DNA of 64,000 nt from Cupriavidus basilensis (GCF_008801925.2 NZ_CP062804.1:186001-250000); one strand, 5' to 3'; counted from the first letter of the stretch, positions 17,875 to 26,511 are shown. A program made the numbers and translations. Notes: generated from the sequence alone by a model not told the origin.

Positions 17875-18642
17875 ATGACGGAGTCGACAGTGCAGAAAAT
17901 TTTCCGTATCGGCCAGATCGTGCCGAGCTCGAACACCACCATGGAAACCGAGATCCCGGCGATGCTGACGTTGCGCCAGCAGGTGCGCCCCGAACGCTTC
18001 ACCTTCCATTCCAGCCGCATGCGCATGAAGAAGGTGGTCAAGGAAGAACTGGCCGCCATGGACGCCGAGTCCGACCGCTGCGCGCTGGAACTGAGCGACG
18101 CCCGCGTCGACGTGCTGGGCTATGCCTGCCTGGTGGCCATCATGGCGATGGGCCACGGCTACCATCGCGTCTCTGAAAAGCGCCTGCAGGCTCATACCGC
18201 CGCCAACGGCGCTGACGCGCCCGTGATCACCAGCGCCGGCGCGCTGATCGACGCGCTCAAGGTCATCGGCGCCAAGCGCATCGCCGTGGTTGCGCCTTAC
18301 ATGAAGCCGCTGACCGAGCTGGTGGTGGACTACATCCGCAACGAAGGCTACGAAGTGGTGGACTGGCGCGCGCTGGAAATCCCCGACAACCTCGAAGTGG
18401 GCCGCCACGACCCCGCCAGGCTGCCCGGCATCGTCGCGCAGATGAACACCAAGGATGTGGACGCCATCGTGCTGTCCGCCTGCGTGCAGATGCCGTCGCT
18501 GCCGGCGGTGGCCAAGGTGGAAGCCATGACCGGCAAGCCCGTGATCACGGCCGCTATTGCCACCACTTACGCCATCCTCAAGCAGCTCGACCTGGAGCCG
18601 GTCGTGCCCGGCGCGGGTGCGCTGCTGTCGGGTGCCTATTGA
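17875..18642 (+). CDS. nicE: Maleate cis-trans isomerase
   Basis: This enzyme of the Asp/Glu racemase superfamily converts maleate to fumarate, the last step of nicotinate degradation. At 255 aa it has the family length. The two catalytic cysteines are Cys85 (GYACLVA) and Cys203 (SACVQMPS). The N-terminal segment FRIGQIVPSSNTTMETEIP is characteristic of maleate isomerases. The ATG at 17875 was taken; a GTG five codons later is possible. It leads the plus-strand operon nicE-nicD-nicX-nicF, divergent from nicC, with 28 bp to nicD. Confidence 0.93.
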   Translation: MTESTVQKIFRIGQIVPSSNTTMETEIPAMLTLRQQVRPERFTFHSSRMRMKKVVKEELAAMDAESDRCALELSDARVDVLGYACLVAIMAMGHGYHRVSEKRLQAHTAANGADAPVITSAGALIDALKVIGAKRIAVVAPYMKPLTELVVDYIRNEGYEVVDWRALEIPDNLEVGRHDPARLPGIVAQMNTKDVDAIVLSACVQMPSLPAVAKVEAMTGKPVITAAIATTYAILKQLDLEPVVPGAGALLSGAY

Positions 18643-18670
18643 CTACGTCTTCGGTAAAGGGAGCCCAGCA

Positions 18671-19513
18671 ATGAGCGAGTTTCTCCACGGCGGCAACGTG
18701 TTCGCCAATGGCATCCGCCAGCATTACCTGCGCTACGGCGGCAGCACCGGCGCGCGCGCGCAGCGCGACGCCGTGGTGATCGTGCCCGGCATCACCAGCC
18801 CGGCGGTCACCTGGGGCTTTGTCGGCGAACAGTTCGGCAAGCACTTCGATACCTACATCCTGGATGTGCGCGGGCGCGGCTTGTCCGAGGCGGGCGATGC
18901 GCTGGACTACAGCCTGGATGCGCAAGCCGCGGACGTGACGGCGTTCGCGCAGGCACTGGGCCTGGCGCGCTACGCCATCGTCGGCCATTCCATGGGCGCG
19001 CGCATCGGCATCCGCGCCGCGCGCGGCAATCCCGCCGGGCTGACGCGGCTGGTGATGGTGGACCCGCCCGTGTCGGGCCCGGGACGGCGCGCCTATCCCT
19101 CCCAGCTGCCGTGGTACGTGGACTCCATCCGCCTGGCGCGCCAGGGCATCGATGCCGAAGGCATGCGCCGCTTCTGCCCGACCTGGACAGATGAGCAGTT
19201 GCGCCTGCGCGCCGAGTGGCTGCACACCTGCGACGAGCGCGCCATCGTGACGAGCTTCGAGGACTTCCATCGCGACGATGTGCATGCGGACATGCCCTTG
19301 GTGCAGGTACCCACGCTGCTGATGGTGGCAGGCCGCGGCGATGTGATCCGCGCGGAAGACATCGAAGAGATTCGCGGCCTGCTGCCTGCCGTGCAGGTTG
19401 CCCGCGTGCCGGATGCGGGCCACATGATCCCGTGGGACGACGAGGCCGGCTTCTACCGCGCCTTCGGCGATTTCCTCGGCGCGCCGCTGCTGCAGGACCA
19501 GGCTGCCGCCTGA
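18671..19513 (+). CDS. nicD: N-formylmaleamate deformylase
   Basis: This alpha/beta-hydrolase removes formate from N-formylmaleamate to give maleamate. The nucleophile is Ser107 in GHSMG, the acid is probably in the PTLLMVAGRGDVI segment, and the His is in VPDAGHMIPWD. The start at 18671 (MSEFLHGGNVF) follows AAAGGGAG; the reading frame is open further upstream into nicE, but that part has no family match. The mature length of 280 aa is slightly longer than P. putida NicD. It lies between nicE and nicX, both pathway partners, which makes the family assignment specific. Confidence 0.9.
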   Translation: MSEFLHGGNVFANGIRQHYLRYGGSTGARAQRDAVVIVPGITSPAVTWGFVGEQFGKHFDTYILDVRGRGLSEAGDALDYSLDAQAADVTAFAQALGLARYAIVGHSMGARIGIRAARGNPAGLTRLVMVDPPVSGPGRRAYPSQLPWYVDSIRLARQGIDAEGMRRFCPTWTDEQLRLRAEWLHTCDERAIVTSFEDFHRDDVHADMPLVQVPTLLMVAGRGDVIRAEDIEEIRGLLPAVQVARVPDAGHMIPWDDEAGFYRAFGDFLGAPLLQDQAAA

Positions 19514-19542
19514 GCTGCCCGCTTCACCAGAAAGGAGAACAC

Positions 19543-20634
19543 ATGCCAGTAAGCGATCACGACCTGACCCAGGCATGGCGCCAGGTGCTCACCCTGTCAA
19601 AACTGGAGCCGGGCCAGACGGTCACGGTGCTGACCGGCGCCGCCACGCATCCGCAAACGCTGCGCACGGCGCAGATGGCGGCCACCGCGATGGGCGCCAT
19701 CGTCAACCGGCTGGACCTGCCGCCCGTCAACGCAGACAAGGCGCTCAGCCGCGACGCGCTGGCTTATCTCGGCACTACGCCGCTGACCGGCAACCCGGCC
19801 GCCATCGCCGCGCTCAAGGCCAGCGACCTGGTGCTGGACCTGATGACGCTGCTGTTCTCGCCCGAACAGCACGAGATCCTCTCCGGCGGCACCAAGATCC
19901 TGCTGGCGGTGGAGCCGCCCGAGGTGCTGGTGCGGCTGGTGCCCACCGAAGGCGACCGCACCCGCGTGAAAGCCGCCACGGCGCGGCTGGCGCGCGCGCG
20001 GGAGATGCACATCACGTCCGATGCCGGCACCGACCTGCGCTGCGCGCTGGGCGAGTTTCCCGCCATCAGCGAGTATGGCTTTGTCGATGAGCCGGGCCGC
20101 TGGGACCATTGGCCAAGCGGCTTCGTGCTGACCTGGCCGGACGAGGGTGGCACCAACGGGCGCATCGTGCTCGATCGCGGCGACATCCTGCTGCCGATGA
20201 AATCCTATGTGCAGGAGCCGATCGACATCACGGTGGAGAAAGGCTACGTGACCCGCATCGAAGGCGGCCTGGATGCCGAGCTGCTGAGCGACTACATGGC
20301 CTCGTTCAACGACCCCGAGGCCTACGCCATGTCGCATATCGGCTGGGGCCTGCAGCCGCGCGCGCGCTGGTCCACGCTCGCCATGTATGACCGCGAGGCC
20401 ACCATCGGCATGGATGCGCGCGCGTTCGAAGGCAACTTCCTGTGCTCCTTCGGCCCGAACAACGAAGCCGGCGGCAGCCGCACCACGGCCTGCCATATCG
20501 ATATCCCCGTGCGCCATTGCACGGTGCGGCTGGACGCAGAGGCGGTGGTTGAAAAAGGAAAGGTGCTGGATCACGAGTACCAGCAAGCGCAGCAAAGCCA
20601 GCAACGAGATGCCAAGGGAGCCATCCATGCATGA
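19543..20634 (+). CDS. nicX: 2,5-dihydroxypyridine 5,6-dioxygenase
   Basis: This non-heme Fe(II) extradiol-like dioxygenase opens the ring of 2,5-dihydroxypyridine to N-formylmaleamate. With the ATG at 19543 (AAAGGAG ribosome site), the iron ligands fall at His265 (SHIGWG), His318 and Asp320 (CHIDIP). These are the positions known for P. putida NicX, which confirms both the start and the family. The length is 363 aa. It overlaps nicF by 8 bp, indicating translational coupling. The C-terminal Gln-rich tail (EYQQAQQSQQRDAKG) is longer than needed and looks disordered. Confidence 0.95.
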   Translation: MPVSDHDLTQAWRQVLTLSKLEPGQTVTVLTGAATHPQTLRTAQMAATAMGAIVNRLDLPPVNADKALSRDALAYLGTTPLTGNPAAIAALKASDLVLDLMTLLFSPEQHEILSGGTKILLAVEPPEVLVRLVPTEGDRTRVKAATARLARAREMHITSDAGTDLRCALGEFPAISEYGFVDEPGRWDHWPSGFVLTWPDEGGTNGRIVLDRGDILLPMKSYVQEPIDITVEKGYVTRIEGGLDAELLSDYMASFNDPEAYAMSHIGWGLQPRARWSTLAMYDREATIGMDARAFEGNFLCSFGPNNEAGGSRTTACHIDIPVRHCTVRLDAEAVVEKGKVLDHEYQQAQQSQQRDAKGAIHA

Positions 20635-21274
20635 TGAAGTGAAGACCTACCAGCGCCAGGGCTTCGGCGCCGCGCTGGAACCGAAGGCACCTTACGGCCT
20701 GCTGATCATCGACTTCGTCAACGGCTTCGCCGACCCGGCTGTCTTCGGCGGCGGCAATATCCCCCAGGCCATCGCCAACACCGTGCCCCTGCTGGCCACG
20801 GCGCGCGAGCAGGGCTGGCCGGTGGCGCACAGCCGCATCGTGTTTGCCGACGACGACAGCGACCACAACATCTTCACGCAGAAGGTGCCCGGCCTGCTGG
20901 CCCTGAAGGAAGACAGCCACAACAGCGCCATCGTCGGGCAACTGGCGCCGCGCGCGGGTGAACTGGTGGTGCGCAAGACCGTGCCATCGGCCTTTTTCGG
21001 CACCTCGTTGGCCGCATGGCTGAACCAGCGCGGCGTGCAGACGCTGCTGGTGGCGGGCTGCGTGACCAGCGGCTGCGTGCGCGCCAGCGTGGTCGATGCC
21101 ATGTCGTACGGCTTCCGCCCGCTGGTGCTGTCGGATTGCGTGGGCGATCGCGCTATCGGGCCGCACGATGCCAACCTGTTCGACATGGCGCAGAAGAACG
21201 CCACGGTGATGCCGCGCGACGAAGCGCTGGCGATGCTGGCGCGGGCTACGGCCACGGCTACGGCTACGGCTTAA
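20627..21274 (+). CDS. nicF: Maleamate amidohydrolase
   Basis: This cysteine hydrolase of the isochorismatase superfamily converts maleamate to maleate plus ammonia. The catalytic triad is recognisable as Asp in LLIIDFVNGF, Lys in VVRKTVPSAFFGT and Cys145 in LLVAGCVTSGCVR. The start at 20627 (MHDEVKTYQRQ) has AAGGGAG upstream; the length of 215 aa matches the family. It overlaps nicX by 8 bp and ends the plus-strand nic operon. The last codons are a GCTACG-type repeat coding ATATATATA before the stop, probably slippage-prone. A hairpin 7 bp downstream probably ends transcription. Confidence 0.93.
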   Translation: MHDEVKTYQRQGFGAALEPKAPYGLLIIDFVNGFADPAVFGGGNIPQAIANTVPLLATAREQGWPVAHSRIVFADDDSDHNIFTQKVPGLLALKEDSHNSAIVGQLAPRAGELVVRKTVPSAFFGTSLAAWLNQRGVQTLLVAGCVTSGCVRASVVDAMSYGFRPLVLSDCVGDRAIGPHDANLFDMAQKNATVMPRDEALAMLARATATATATA

Positions 21275-21281
21275 GGGAAAG

Positions 21282-21313
21282 GCATCCGGCGATGCGCGAT
21301 GACCGCCGGATGC
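21282..21313. terminator. Hairpin between convergent nicF and TetR genes
   Basis: GCATCCGGCG (21282-21291) and CGCCGGATGC (21304-21313) form a perfect 10-bp stem with a 12-nt loop in the 44-bp gap between two convergent genes. It is followed by CTTTCCCTT on the minus strand and by no T run on the plus strand. It probably acts as a shared, partly Rho-dependent terminator. Confidence 0.6.
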
Positions 21314-21318
21314 GAGGC

Positions 21319-22071
21319 TCAGGCACGCTTGGCGCGTGCCGGCTTCTTGCGGGCGGCGGGCGCCGCCGCCTCGGCTTCGGCCGGGGCCTGCCCAGCCGGG
21401 GCGATGCCGGTGCCCGGCACGCAAACCGTGCTCAGCACCGTACGCTGGATCACATCGCGCCAGTGCTCCAGCGCCGGCTTGCTCATCATGGGCTCGCCCA
21501 GGAAAGCGCTGAGCGTATGATGATTCGAGTTGTAGAAGTAGCCCAGCGACGCGATCACCAGGTAGATATCGCGGGCGAGCACATCGGGTTGGAACAGCCC
21601 GGCAGCCTTGCCGCGCACCAGGATGCCGTCCAGCACAGACAGGGCGTAGCTGGAGATCTCCCGGAGCCGGCTCGACTTCTTGGCATGCTTGCCCTGGCTC
21701 ATGTTCTCGCTGGACAGGATGGCGACGAACTCGGGATGATCGAGGTAGTAGCCCCAGACGAAGTCGATCAGCTGGGTCAGCGCGCGGACCGGATCCTCGG
21801 GGTCGAGCTTGAGCGCCTGCTCGGCCTCGTTGAGCTGGATGTAGATGGTTTCGAGCACTTCGACGAACAGCTTTTCCTTGCTGCCGAAGTAGTAATAGAT
21901 CATCCGGTCGTAGGTCTTGGCCAGCGAGGAGATCTTCTCCACGCGCCCGCCTTCGTAGCCGCGCAAGGCGAAGACCTTGATGGCGGCCTTGAGGATCTTG
22001 GCTCGGGTGTCCTGAGCTTGCCGGGCCCGGGTTCCGGCTGCCGCGCTTTTCTTAGCGGTCGGGGTGCTCAT
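21319..22071 (-). CDS. nicS: TetR-family regulator of the nicotinate dehydrogenase genes (NicS-like)
   Basis: This 250-aa repressor-type protein has an N-terminal TetR helix-turn-helix (AKILKAAIKVFALRGYEGGRVEKISSLAKTYDRMIYYYFGSKEKLF) and a ligand-binding helical domain, with an Ala/Pro/Lys-rich tail. The frame stays open for another 700 codons upstream only because it is antisense to the molybdenum subunit gene; the genuine start is the ATG at 22071 (MSTPTAKKS). In P. putida the TetR protein NicS controls the nicotinate dehydrogenase genes. Here the gene is divergent from the molybdenum subunit across 96 bp. The symbol rests on this context and is tentative. Confidence 0.85.
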   Translation of the reverse strand: MSTPTAKKSAAAGTRARQAQDTRAKILKAAIKVFALRGYEGGRVEKISSLAKTYDRMIYYYFGSKEKLFVEVLETIYIQLNEAEQALKLDPEDPVRALTQLIDFVWGYYLDHPEFVAILSSENMSQGKHAKKSSRLREISSYALSVLDGILVRGKAAGLFQPDVLARDIYLVIASLGYFYNSNHHTLSAFLGEPMMSKPALEHWRDVIQRTVLSTVCVPGTGIAPAGQAPAEAEAAAPAARKKPARAKRA

Positions 22072-22078
22072 ATGTTTG

Positions 22079-22112
22079 ATACGTATTGCTTGTTCGAGCC
22101 TGGCAGTATAAC
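22079..22112. promoter_or_regulatory. Divergent control region with ATACGTAT palindrome
   Basis: The 96-bp gap between the TetR gene and the molybdenum subunit holds an 8-bp perfect palindrome ATACGTAT (22079-22086), just upstream of the TetR start. A possible plus-strand promoter is TTGCTT (22086-22091) and TATAAC (22107-22112), with a short 15-bp spacer. Binding by the TetR protein is inferred from position. Confidence 0.4.
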
Positions 22113-22167
22113 GGCCAGGGCGGGCGGCGCCGGAATCCGGCAGTCCGCCAGCGTGCCTACCTGAGAC

Positions 22168-24498
22168 ATGGAACGAATGGAAACGACCCCCGGCTCCGGA
22201 CCCCGGTCCGCCTCTCTTCCCGCATCGGCGCCGATGTCCCCGGGCGCGCAGCGCGACGCCCTGCTGCAGGCGCGCGGCGTGCTGCTGGTGACGCGCGCGC
22301 CGCAAGCGGCGCCGCGGCCCGCGCCCGGCCAGCCCGGCGCGGCCTCCGACTACATCGCCGCGCAGCCCGACATGTTCGTGGCGGTGCGCGACACCGGCGA
22401 GATCCTGGCCTTCAACGGGCACGTTGACCTGGGCACCGGCATCCGCACCGCGCTGGCGCAGATCGTGGCCGAGGAGCTGGAGGTGCCGGCGGCGCGCGTG
22501 GCGATGACGCTGGGCCATACCGAAGCAACGCCCAACCAGGGCCCCACCATTGCCAGCGCCACCATCCAGATCTCGGCGCTGCCGCTGCGCCGCGCGGCAG
22601 CGCAGGCCATGGCCTGGCTGCGCGAGCGCGCGGCGCAGCGCCTTGGCGTGGCGCCCGAAGCGCTGATCGCCGAAGATGGCCGCCTGCGCTTGCGCGGCGC
22701 AGGCAATGAGAACGCCGAAGGCCTGGCCTACGGCGACCTGCTGGCCGGCGAGCATATCGAGCTGCCGCTGGCCGACGCCATTGCCACCAAGCCGGTCAGC
22801 GAATACCGCGTGGTCGGGCGCCCCGCGCCCCGCGTGGACATTCCCGCCAAGGCCACGGCACAGCTCACCTTCGTGCACGATGTGCGCGTGCCTGGCATGC
22901 TGCACGGCCGCGTGGTGCGCCCACCCTACGCCGGGCGCGATAGCGGTGGCTTTGTCGGCACCAGCCTGCGCGGCGTCGACCGCGCGTCGATCCGCGATGT
23001 GCGCGGTGTCGTCGACGTGGTGGTGCAGGGCGATTTCATCGGCGTGGTGGCGCAGCGCGAGGAGCAGGCCATGCAGGCGGCGCGCCGCCTGCGCGTGGAC
23101 TGGAAGCCGGCGCCGCCGTTGCCCCCGCTCAGCGAGCCGGAAGACACCGAGGCCGCGCTGCGTGCCAATCCCGCGACGCGCCGCACGCTGGTGGACGAGG
23201 GCGACGCCCAAGGCGCCTTCGACTGCGCCGAGCGGATACTGTCGCGCGGCTACGCGTGGCCCTACCAGATGCACGGCTCCATCGGCCCGTCCTGCGCCGT
23301 GGCGGACTACCGCGAGGATGGCCTCACGGTCTGGTCCGGCACGCAAAACCCGCATGTGCTGCGCATCGACCTGGCGCGCCTGACCGGCCTGGATGAAGGC
23401 TGCATCGAGATCGTGCGGATGGAAGCCGCCGGCTGCTATGGCCGTAACTGCGCCGACGACGTTTGCGCCGATGCGGTGCTGCTGTCGCGCGCGGTGAGGC
23501 GCCCGGTGCGGGTGCAGCTCAGCCGCGAGCAGGAACATCTCTGGGAGCCCAAGGGCGCGGCGCAGCTGATGGATGTGCGCGGCGCCGTTGGCCCCGATGG
23601 CGAGTTGCTGGCCTACGATTTCGTCAGCCGCTATCCATCCAACGACGCGCCCACGCTGGCGCTGCTGCTGACCGGCGTGGTCGACAACGCGCCGCGCATG
23701 CTGCAGATGGGCGACCGCACCGCGGTACCGCCTTACCAGTACGCCGCGACGCGCATCGGTTGCGACGACACGCCAGCCATCGTGCGCGCGTCCTGGCTGC
23801 GCGGCGTGTCCGCGCTGCCAAACGTGTTCGCGCACGAGTCCTTCATCGACGAGCTCGCGCATGAGGCCGGCGCCGATCCGCTGGCGTACCGCCTGCGCCA
23901 CCTGCCTGATGCGCGCGCCACCGACCTGCTGCGCGCGCTGGCGGCGCATGCCGGCTGGCGCGAAGGCGCGCGCGGCACGCGTGGCCAGCCGGACGCGGAT
24001 GGGCTGCTGCGTGGGCGCGGCGTGGCCTATGCCCGCTATATCCACAGCAAATTCCCGGGCTTTGGCGCCGCCTGGGCCGCCTGGGTGGTGGACCTGACGG
24101 TCGCGCCCGAAACCGGCCAGATCGTGGTGGAGCGGCTGGTGGTGGCGCAAGACACCGGCATGATGGTCAACCCCGACGGCGTGCGCCACCAGGTGCAGGG
24201 CAATGTGGTGCAGGCGCTTGGCCGCGTACTCAAGGAACAGGTGCGCTTTGACGCCAGCGGCGTGGCCAGCCGCGAATGGGGCAGCTATCCGCTGCTGACC
24301 TTTCCCGAGCTGCCGCCCATCGAAGTGTTGCTGATGCCGCGCCAGGAGGAAGCGCCGATGGGCGCGGGAGAATCCGCGTCGCTGCCGGGCGCGCCGGCTA
24401 TTGCCAACGCGCTGTTCGATGCCACGGGGGTGCGGTTGCGGCGCGCGCCTTTCACGCCGGAGGCGGTGCTCGCGGCGCTGGCCGGCCAGCCCGCCTGA
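22168..24498 (+). CDS. Molybdopterin-binding catalytic subunit of nicotinate dehydrogenase (aldehyde oxidase/IorB type)
   Basis: This 776-aa protein is the large molybdenum-cytosine-dinucleotide subunit of a xanthine-dehydrogenase-family hydroxylase, most like isoquinoline-1-oxidoreductase beta subunits. Recognisable parts are the N-terminal FNGHVDLGTGIRTALAQIVAEEL, NQGPTIASATIQ, the central YQMHGSIGPSCAVADY, EAAGCYGRNCADDVCADAV and the C-terminal MGAGESASLPGAPAIANALFDATG with the expected catalytic Glu735. It has no heme motifs and no 2Fe-2S domain, so it needs partners, which are present as NicA and the cytochrome subunit at 12752. Together these make a three-protein nicotinate dehydrogenase rather than the two-protein form of P. 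putida. ATG 22168 and 22177 are both possible starts. Confidence 0.87.
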   Translation: MERMETTPGSGPRSASLPASAPMSPGAQRDALLQARGVLLVTRAPQAAPRPAPGQPGAASDYIAAQPDMFVAVRDTGEILAFNGHVDLGTGIRTALAQIVAEELEVPAARVAMTLGHTEATPNQGPTIASATIQISALPLRRAAAQAMAWLRERAAQRLGVAPEALIAEDGRLRLRGAGNENAEGLAYGDLLAGEHIELPLADAIATKPVSEYRVVGRPAPRVDIPAKATAQLTFVHDVRVPGMLHGRVVRPPYAGRDSGGFVGTSLRGVDRASIRDVRGVVDVVVQGDFIGVVAQREEQAMQAARRLRVDWKPAPPLPPLSEPEDTEAALRANPATRRTLVDEGDAQGAFDCAERILSRGYAWPYQMHGSIGPSCAVADYREDGLTVWSGTQNPHVLRIDLARLTGLDEGCIEIVRMEAAGCYGRNCADDVCADAVLLSRAVRRPVRVQLSREQEHLWEPKGAAQLMDVRGAVGPDGELLAYDFVSRYPSNDAPTLALLLTGVVDNAPRMLQMGDRTAVPPYQYAATRIGCDDTPAIVRASWLRGVSALPNVFAHESFIDELAHEAGADPLAYRLRHLPDARATDLLRALAAHAGWREGARGTRGQPDADGLLRGRGVAYARYIHSKFPGFGAAWAAWVVDLTVAPETGQIVVERLVVAQDTGMMVNPDGVRHQVQGNVVQALGRVLKEQVRFDASGVASREWGSYPLLTFPELPPIEVLLMPRQEEAPMGAGESASLPGAPAIANALFDATGVRLRRAPFTPEAVLAALAGQPA

Positions 24499-24505
24499 GG
24501 CGGGT

Positions 24506-25018
24506 TTACTCTGGCTCGCCGTCTGGTGCGTTGCCGCGCTCGTCGCGCTCGTCGAACTCGCTCATCTTGCGCAACAGGTAGGTGATCGCCACCCGCTCGG
24601 CGGGATTGAGGTCGCCGAACGTCTGCTCGGAGATCTTGTGCGCGAACGGCACGGTCTCCTCGATCAGCGCATGGCCGGCCGGGGTCACCGTGACCACGAC
24701 CTTGCGGCGGTCATTGGTGTCGTGCGAGACGGCCACCAGCTCGCGCGCCTTGAGGCGCTCGATGATGCCGCGCACGGTGGCCTGGTCGATGGCGGTGGCT
24801 CGCACGATTTCGCTGAGCGAGCACGAGCCGCGCTCGTTGACCGCGCACATCACCACGAACTGCGCCGCGGTCAGCTGCGAGTCGGCAATGGTCTGCTGGA
24901 AGATCGCCACATGGCGCTGGTAGGCGCGCCGCAGGAGGTGCCCGACCTGCTCGGTGAAATCGTAGTCGGCGGCGGCGGGTTTTTGCGCGGCGGTCTTGCG
25001 CGCGGAGGAGTTGGACAC
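24506..25018 (-). CDS. nicR: MarR-family regulator (NicR-like)
   Basis: This 170-aa winged-helix repressor has the MarR core (LTAAQFVVMCAVNERGSCSLSEIVRATAIDQATVRGIIERLKARELVAVSHDTNDRRKVVVTVT). The C-terminal EFDERDERGN is acidic. A GTG at 25018 (MSNSSARKTAAQ) gives a family-like length; a GTG at 25102 would add 28 residues. It is convergent with the molybdenum subunit with only 7 bp between stops. In P. putida, the MarR protein NicR represses the 6-hydroxynicotinate genes and is relieved by 6-hydroxynicotinate. The position at the end of this nic cluster supports the same role. The TGTACA sites at the nicC/nicE promoter are candidate targets. Confidence 0.8.
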   Translation of the reverse strand: MSNSSARKTAAQKPAAADYDFTEQVGHLLRRAYQRHVAIFQQTIADSQLTAAQFVVMCAVNERGSCSLSEIVRATAIDQATVRGIIERLKARELVAVSHDTNDRRKVVVTVTPAGHALIEETVPFAHKISEQTFGDLNPAERVAITYLLRKMSEFDERDERGNAPDGEPE

Positions 25019-25113
25019 GATGGGCGGTCTGCAGGCATGAGATAAACGTGCCTCAGAGTATACCGAGTGGGGCCGCGCGCGGCGCGTTTTTTGCGCGTGC
25101 ACGGCCCCGCGCC

Positions 25114-25149
25114 CGCAATCCGCTCAATCCGCTCAATCCGCTCAATCCG
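25114..25149. repeat. Tandem 9-bp repeat (CTCAATCCG)
   Basis: Three exact copies of CTCAATCCG (25123-25131, 25132-25140, 25141-25149) follow a fourth imperfect one, CGCAATCCG (25114-25122). The repeat contains the dmeF stop codon (25142-25144) and otherwise lies between dmeF and nicR. It is likely a slippage-generated minisatellite with no evident function. Confidence 0.85.
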
Positions 25150-26113
25150 CGCACCGGTGGATTTCCACGGTGATATGCACGAGCTCTTCATGCACGGCAA
25201 GGGCGCTCCTGACGCGCGCTGCCGTCAGCGCGGGGTCGTGCGTCACCAGGCTGACAAGGCAGGAGAATTTCTCCTTACCCACTCGCCAGACATGAAGGTC
25301 GGCAACACGGGTACCCTCGTCGCCGGTATCGAAAGCCTGCAACACTTCGCGTACCTCGTCCACGACCGGATGGTCCATTTCGCGATCGAGCAGAACGACG
25401 CCGGTTTGCTTCAGCAGGCCGAAGGCCCACGCGCCGACCAGCCCGGCGCCAACGATGCCCATGACCGGGTCGAGCCAGCGCCACCCGAGCAGCCAGCCTC
25501 CGGCCAGTGCCAGAATGGCAAGCACCGATGTCGCGGCATCGGCCAGCACATGGACGTATGCCGAGCGCAAATTCAGGTCATGCTGGTGATGGCCGCCATG
25601 GCCATGCGCGTGTCCATGTTGGTGCCCATGCTCATGCCCAGGTTCGTGGCCATGGTCATGCGCATCGCCCAGTATCAGCGCGCATCCTATATTGACAAGC
25701 AGTCCGATGACCGTGACTGCCATGGCCTCCTTGTAGTGAATTGCCTGCGGACTGAAGATCCGTTCAACGGACCCGAAGACCATCAAGGCTGCGATGCCGA
25801 GAAGAAAGATCGCACTGGCGAATCCCGCCAGGATTTCAATCTTCCAGGTGCCGAAGGCGAATCGATGGTCATGGGCATAGCGCCGCGCCGCAACATAGGC
25901 AAAGGCGCTCAACCCGATGGCAAGCGCGTGGGAACTCATATGCCAGCCGTCTGCCAGCAGCGCCATCGAGTTGAACCAGAGGCCGGCGGCGATTTCCACA
26001 ACCATCATCGCCGCGGTGATCAGCATCACGAGGCGCGTGCCTCGCTCGGCGGCCTTGTTGCCTGAGTCGAATACGTGGGTGTGGGTCCACGGGGTGAGGT
26101 CATGTGTATGCAT
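25142..26113 (-). CDS. dmeF: Cation diffusion facilitator, cobalt/nickel efflux (DmeF type)
   Basis: This 323-aa inner-membrane CDF antiporter exports divalent cations. It has the N-terminal HTHVFDSGNK signature of DmeF, six predicted helices, the metal site motif ALLADGWHMSSHALAI (helix 2) and YVHVLADAATSVLAIL (helix 5). A long His-rich loop (about residues 150-178, HGHEPGHEHGHQHGHAHGHGG) lies between helices 4 and 5. In DmeF the helix-2 site is HxxxD-like, giving cobalt and nickel preference over zinc. It is second gene of an operon with an RcnR-type sensor 87 bp upstream. The stop lies inside a tandem repeat. Confidence 0.9.
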   Translation of the reverse strand: MHTHDLTPWTHTHVFDSGNKAAERGTRLVMLITAAMMVVEIAAGLWFNSMALLADGWHMSSHALAIGLSAFAYVAARRYAHDHRFAFGTWKIEILAGFASAIFLLGIAALMVFGSVERIFSPQAIHYKEAMAVTVIGLLVNIGCALILGDAHDHGHEPGHEHGHQHGHAHGHGGHHQHDLNLRSAYVHVLADAATSVLAILALAGGWLLGWRWLDPVMGIVGAGLVGAWAFGLLKQTGVVLLDREMDHPVVDEVREVLQAFDTGDEGTRVADLHVWRVGKEKFSCLVSLVTHDPALTAARVRSALAVHEELVHITVEIHRCAD

Positions 26114-26200
26114 GTTCGATCTGCTGCAGTTTCGTGGCGATTCGAGCGTGAGCGGGTAGTAAACCGTGAAGCGGGTAATAGACTGAGTGAGTCAGGCTAC

Positions 26201-26479
26201 TCATTTGAAGTAGCTGTGCACCACCTCGATGAGCTGCTCCCTGGCGTCGCCTTCGGACTCGCCATGGGCTGGCTCGGCTTCGACAAGGTGCGTGCGGATG
26301 TGGTCTTCCAGTACCACGGCCAGCAGGCCGTTCATGGCCCCACGGCAACTCGTGATCTGCTGCAGCACCCCCACGCAGCCTTGCTCCTCCTCAAGTGCGC
26401 GTTCGATGGCATCAATCTGCCCCCGGATGCGGCGCACCCGGTTCAGCAACTTCTGTTTCTCGCGGATGGTGTGGCTCAC
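26201..26479 (-). CDS. dmeR: RcnR/CsoR-family nickel/cobalt-sensing repressor
   Basis: This 92-aa all-helical DUF156 repressor starts at the GTG at 26479 with a GAGG ribosome site. With that start it has His3, Cys35, His60 and His64, exactly the metal-ligand pattern of RcnR, so it should sense nickel or cobalt rather than copper or formaldehyde. The sequence reads SHTIREKQKLLNRVRRIRG, then GCVGVLQQITSCRGAMNG and DHIRTHL. It precedes dmeF on the same strand, giving a dmeRF operon like those described in rhizobia. The operator candidate is the G tract at 26497-26511. Confidence 0.9.
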   Translation of the reverse strand: MSHTIREKQKLLNRVRRIRGQIDAIERALEEEQGCVGVLQQITSCRGAMNGLLAVVLEDHIRTHLVEAEPAHGESEGDAREQLIEVVHSYFK

Positions 26480-26496
26480 GGCTTCGCCTCGAATAT

Positions 26497-26511
26497 AGTA
26501 TGGGGGAGTAT
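26497..26511. promoter_or_regulatory. G-tract operator candidate of dmeRF
   Basis: AGTAT-GGGGG-AGTAT sits 17-32 bp upstream of the dmeR start. CsoR/RcnR-family repressors bind G/C tracts flanked by AT-rich ends, so this is a likely autoregulatory site. The flanks are direct rather than inverted repeats. Confidence 0.55.

Noticed and set aside
21245..21274. The GCTACG-type repeat at the nicF end as a regulatory or phase-variable tract
   Set aside because: It is only a few units long and lies in the last codons of the gene, where length changes in whole codons would hardly matter.
22072..24189. A very long minus-strand open frame extending the TetR gene upstream by about 700 codons
   Set aside because: It is antisense to the molybdenum subunit gene, whose protein has clear family motifs; the antisense translation is low-complexity His/Arg/Gln-rich with no domain. 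Only the last 250 codons are the TetR protein.
25114..25149. A CRISPR-like repeat array
   Set aside because: The 9-bp units are directly adjacent without spacers; it is a simple tandem repeat.
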